DNA from: Candidatus Hydrogenedentota bacterium
Lineage (GTDB): Bacteria > Hydrogenedentota > Hydrogenedentia > Hydrogenedentales > SLHB01
Assembly: GCA_029262095.1 (NCBI GenBank)
Contig: JAJDAB010000211.1
Coordinates: 1 to 14,304 of the forward strand
Reading direction: 5' to 3'
Length of the DNA: 14,304 bases
This document shows positions 13,822 to 14,304 of this stretch, in pieces. Below the pieces are notes generated by a model. That model worked only from the letters and a program-made list of their open reading frames with translations, did not search any database and was not told where the DNA came from. Numbering within the stretch: position 1 is the stretch's first letter; every line of letters begins with the position of its first letter. Both the position numbers and the translations under genes were made by a program.

Positions 13822-14304
13822 CGTACGCAATTGAAATAAGCTATATCGTCGCCGCCATCCTTTTTATCCGCGGTCTGAAAATGTTGGGATCGCCAGCAAC
13901 GGCGCGACGTGGCAACATGATGTCGGCGCTCGGCATGCTTGTCGCGATTATCGCGACGCTCGTCAATACAGAAATCATTACCGACTACCGCTGGATTGCT
14001 GGAGGCGTTATCGTTGGAGTGTTCATCGGCGTGACCGCCGCACGGTTGGTGCCGATGACGTCGATGCCTGAGTTCGTCGCATTATTCAACGGCTCCGGCG
14101 GTATTGCCAGCCTGTTCGTCGGTTGGGCTGAATACCAACGCAGCATGGCCGATTGGTCCGATGGCGTCGTGCCCGAGGGTGCGCCGCCTATTGCGTTCAC
14201 ATCGACAGCGATTTATCTAGCGGTTCTCATTGGCGGCATGACGGCCTCGGGCAGTCTAATCGCCTACGGAAAACTCTCCGAGCGCATCAGTTCCAAACCG
14301 TTCC
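13818..14304 (+). CDS. pntB: NAD(P) transhydrogenase subunit beta (partial, runs off the right edge)
   Basis: The first 162 codons of the beta subunit, which carries most of the proton-conducting helices and, beyond the window, the NADP(H)-binding domain. The start is GTG 13818, overlapping the pntAB stop as GTGA. Family features include the early helix ISYIVAAILFIRGLKMLGSP, ATARRGNMMSALGMLVA, VPMTSMPEFVALFNGSGGIAS and TASGSLIAYGKL. The frame is open to the end of the window, so roughly two thirds of the gene is missing. Confidence 0.95.
   Translation, partial: MTYAIEISYIVAAILFIRGLKMLGSPATARRGNMMSALGMLVAIIATLVNTEIITDYRWIAGGVIVGVFIGVTAARLVPMTSMPEFVALFNGSGGIASLFVGWAEYQRSMADWSDGVVPEGAPPIAFTSTAIYLAVLIGGMTASGSLIAYGKLSERISSKPF

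Overview
The window is chromosomal DNA from a bacterium with moderate-to-high GC. It encodes a flagellin, a Hanks-type serine/threonine kinase paired with a STAS protein, a Tat-exported sulfatase, a lipoprotein and a three-subunit proton-translocating transhydrogenase. It also carries two repeats of types I recall as dispersed families in environmental genomes. Sulfatase plus eukaryote-like kinase plus a large secreted protein of unknown family suggests a lineage such as Planctomycetota/Lentisphaerota or Hydrogenedentota. That placement is an inference; no rRNA or ribosomal protein marker is present.

Layout. Positions 1-557 hold no gene I can support. A tRNA-Ser(GCU) lies on the minus strand at 558-647, followed by a non-coding stretch with a hairpin repeat. 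A short flagellin gene (964-1770, plus) converges on a minus-strand STAS -> kinase pair (4164 to 1859). Next is a tightly coupled minus-strand operon: metallo-beta-lactamase hydrolase (start 7642) -> secreted protein of unknown function -> 6-phosphofructokinase (end 4240). Both junctions are 4-base ATGA overlaps. A divergent promoter region (7643-7739) separates this operon from the sulfatase (7740-9308, plus). The sulfatase converges, across a second repeat, on a minus-strand group: fluoride channel crcB (11590-11219) -> lipoprotein -> uracil-DNA glycosylase-superfamily protein (end 9453).

The 770-base stretch between crcB and the transhydrogenase genes contains two very small plus-strand genes with good ribosome binding sites. 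They encode hydrophobic, glycine-rich proteins of 47 and 42 residues with the same C-terminal pattern, separated by a terminator-like hairpin. This is the most likely undescribed system in the window. The window ends in pntAA-pntAB-pntB; pntB is cut by the edge. A near-ideal promoter with a perfect 16-base palindrome across its -35/spacer precedes pntAA.

Several genes have better starts than the longest open frame: phosphofructokinase at 5211, metallo-hydrolase at 7642 (GTG), lipoprotein at 11049 (or 11145), first small protein at 11799, and pntAA at 12363.
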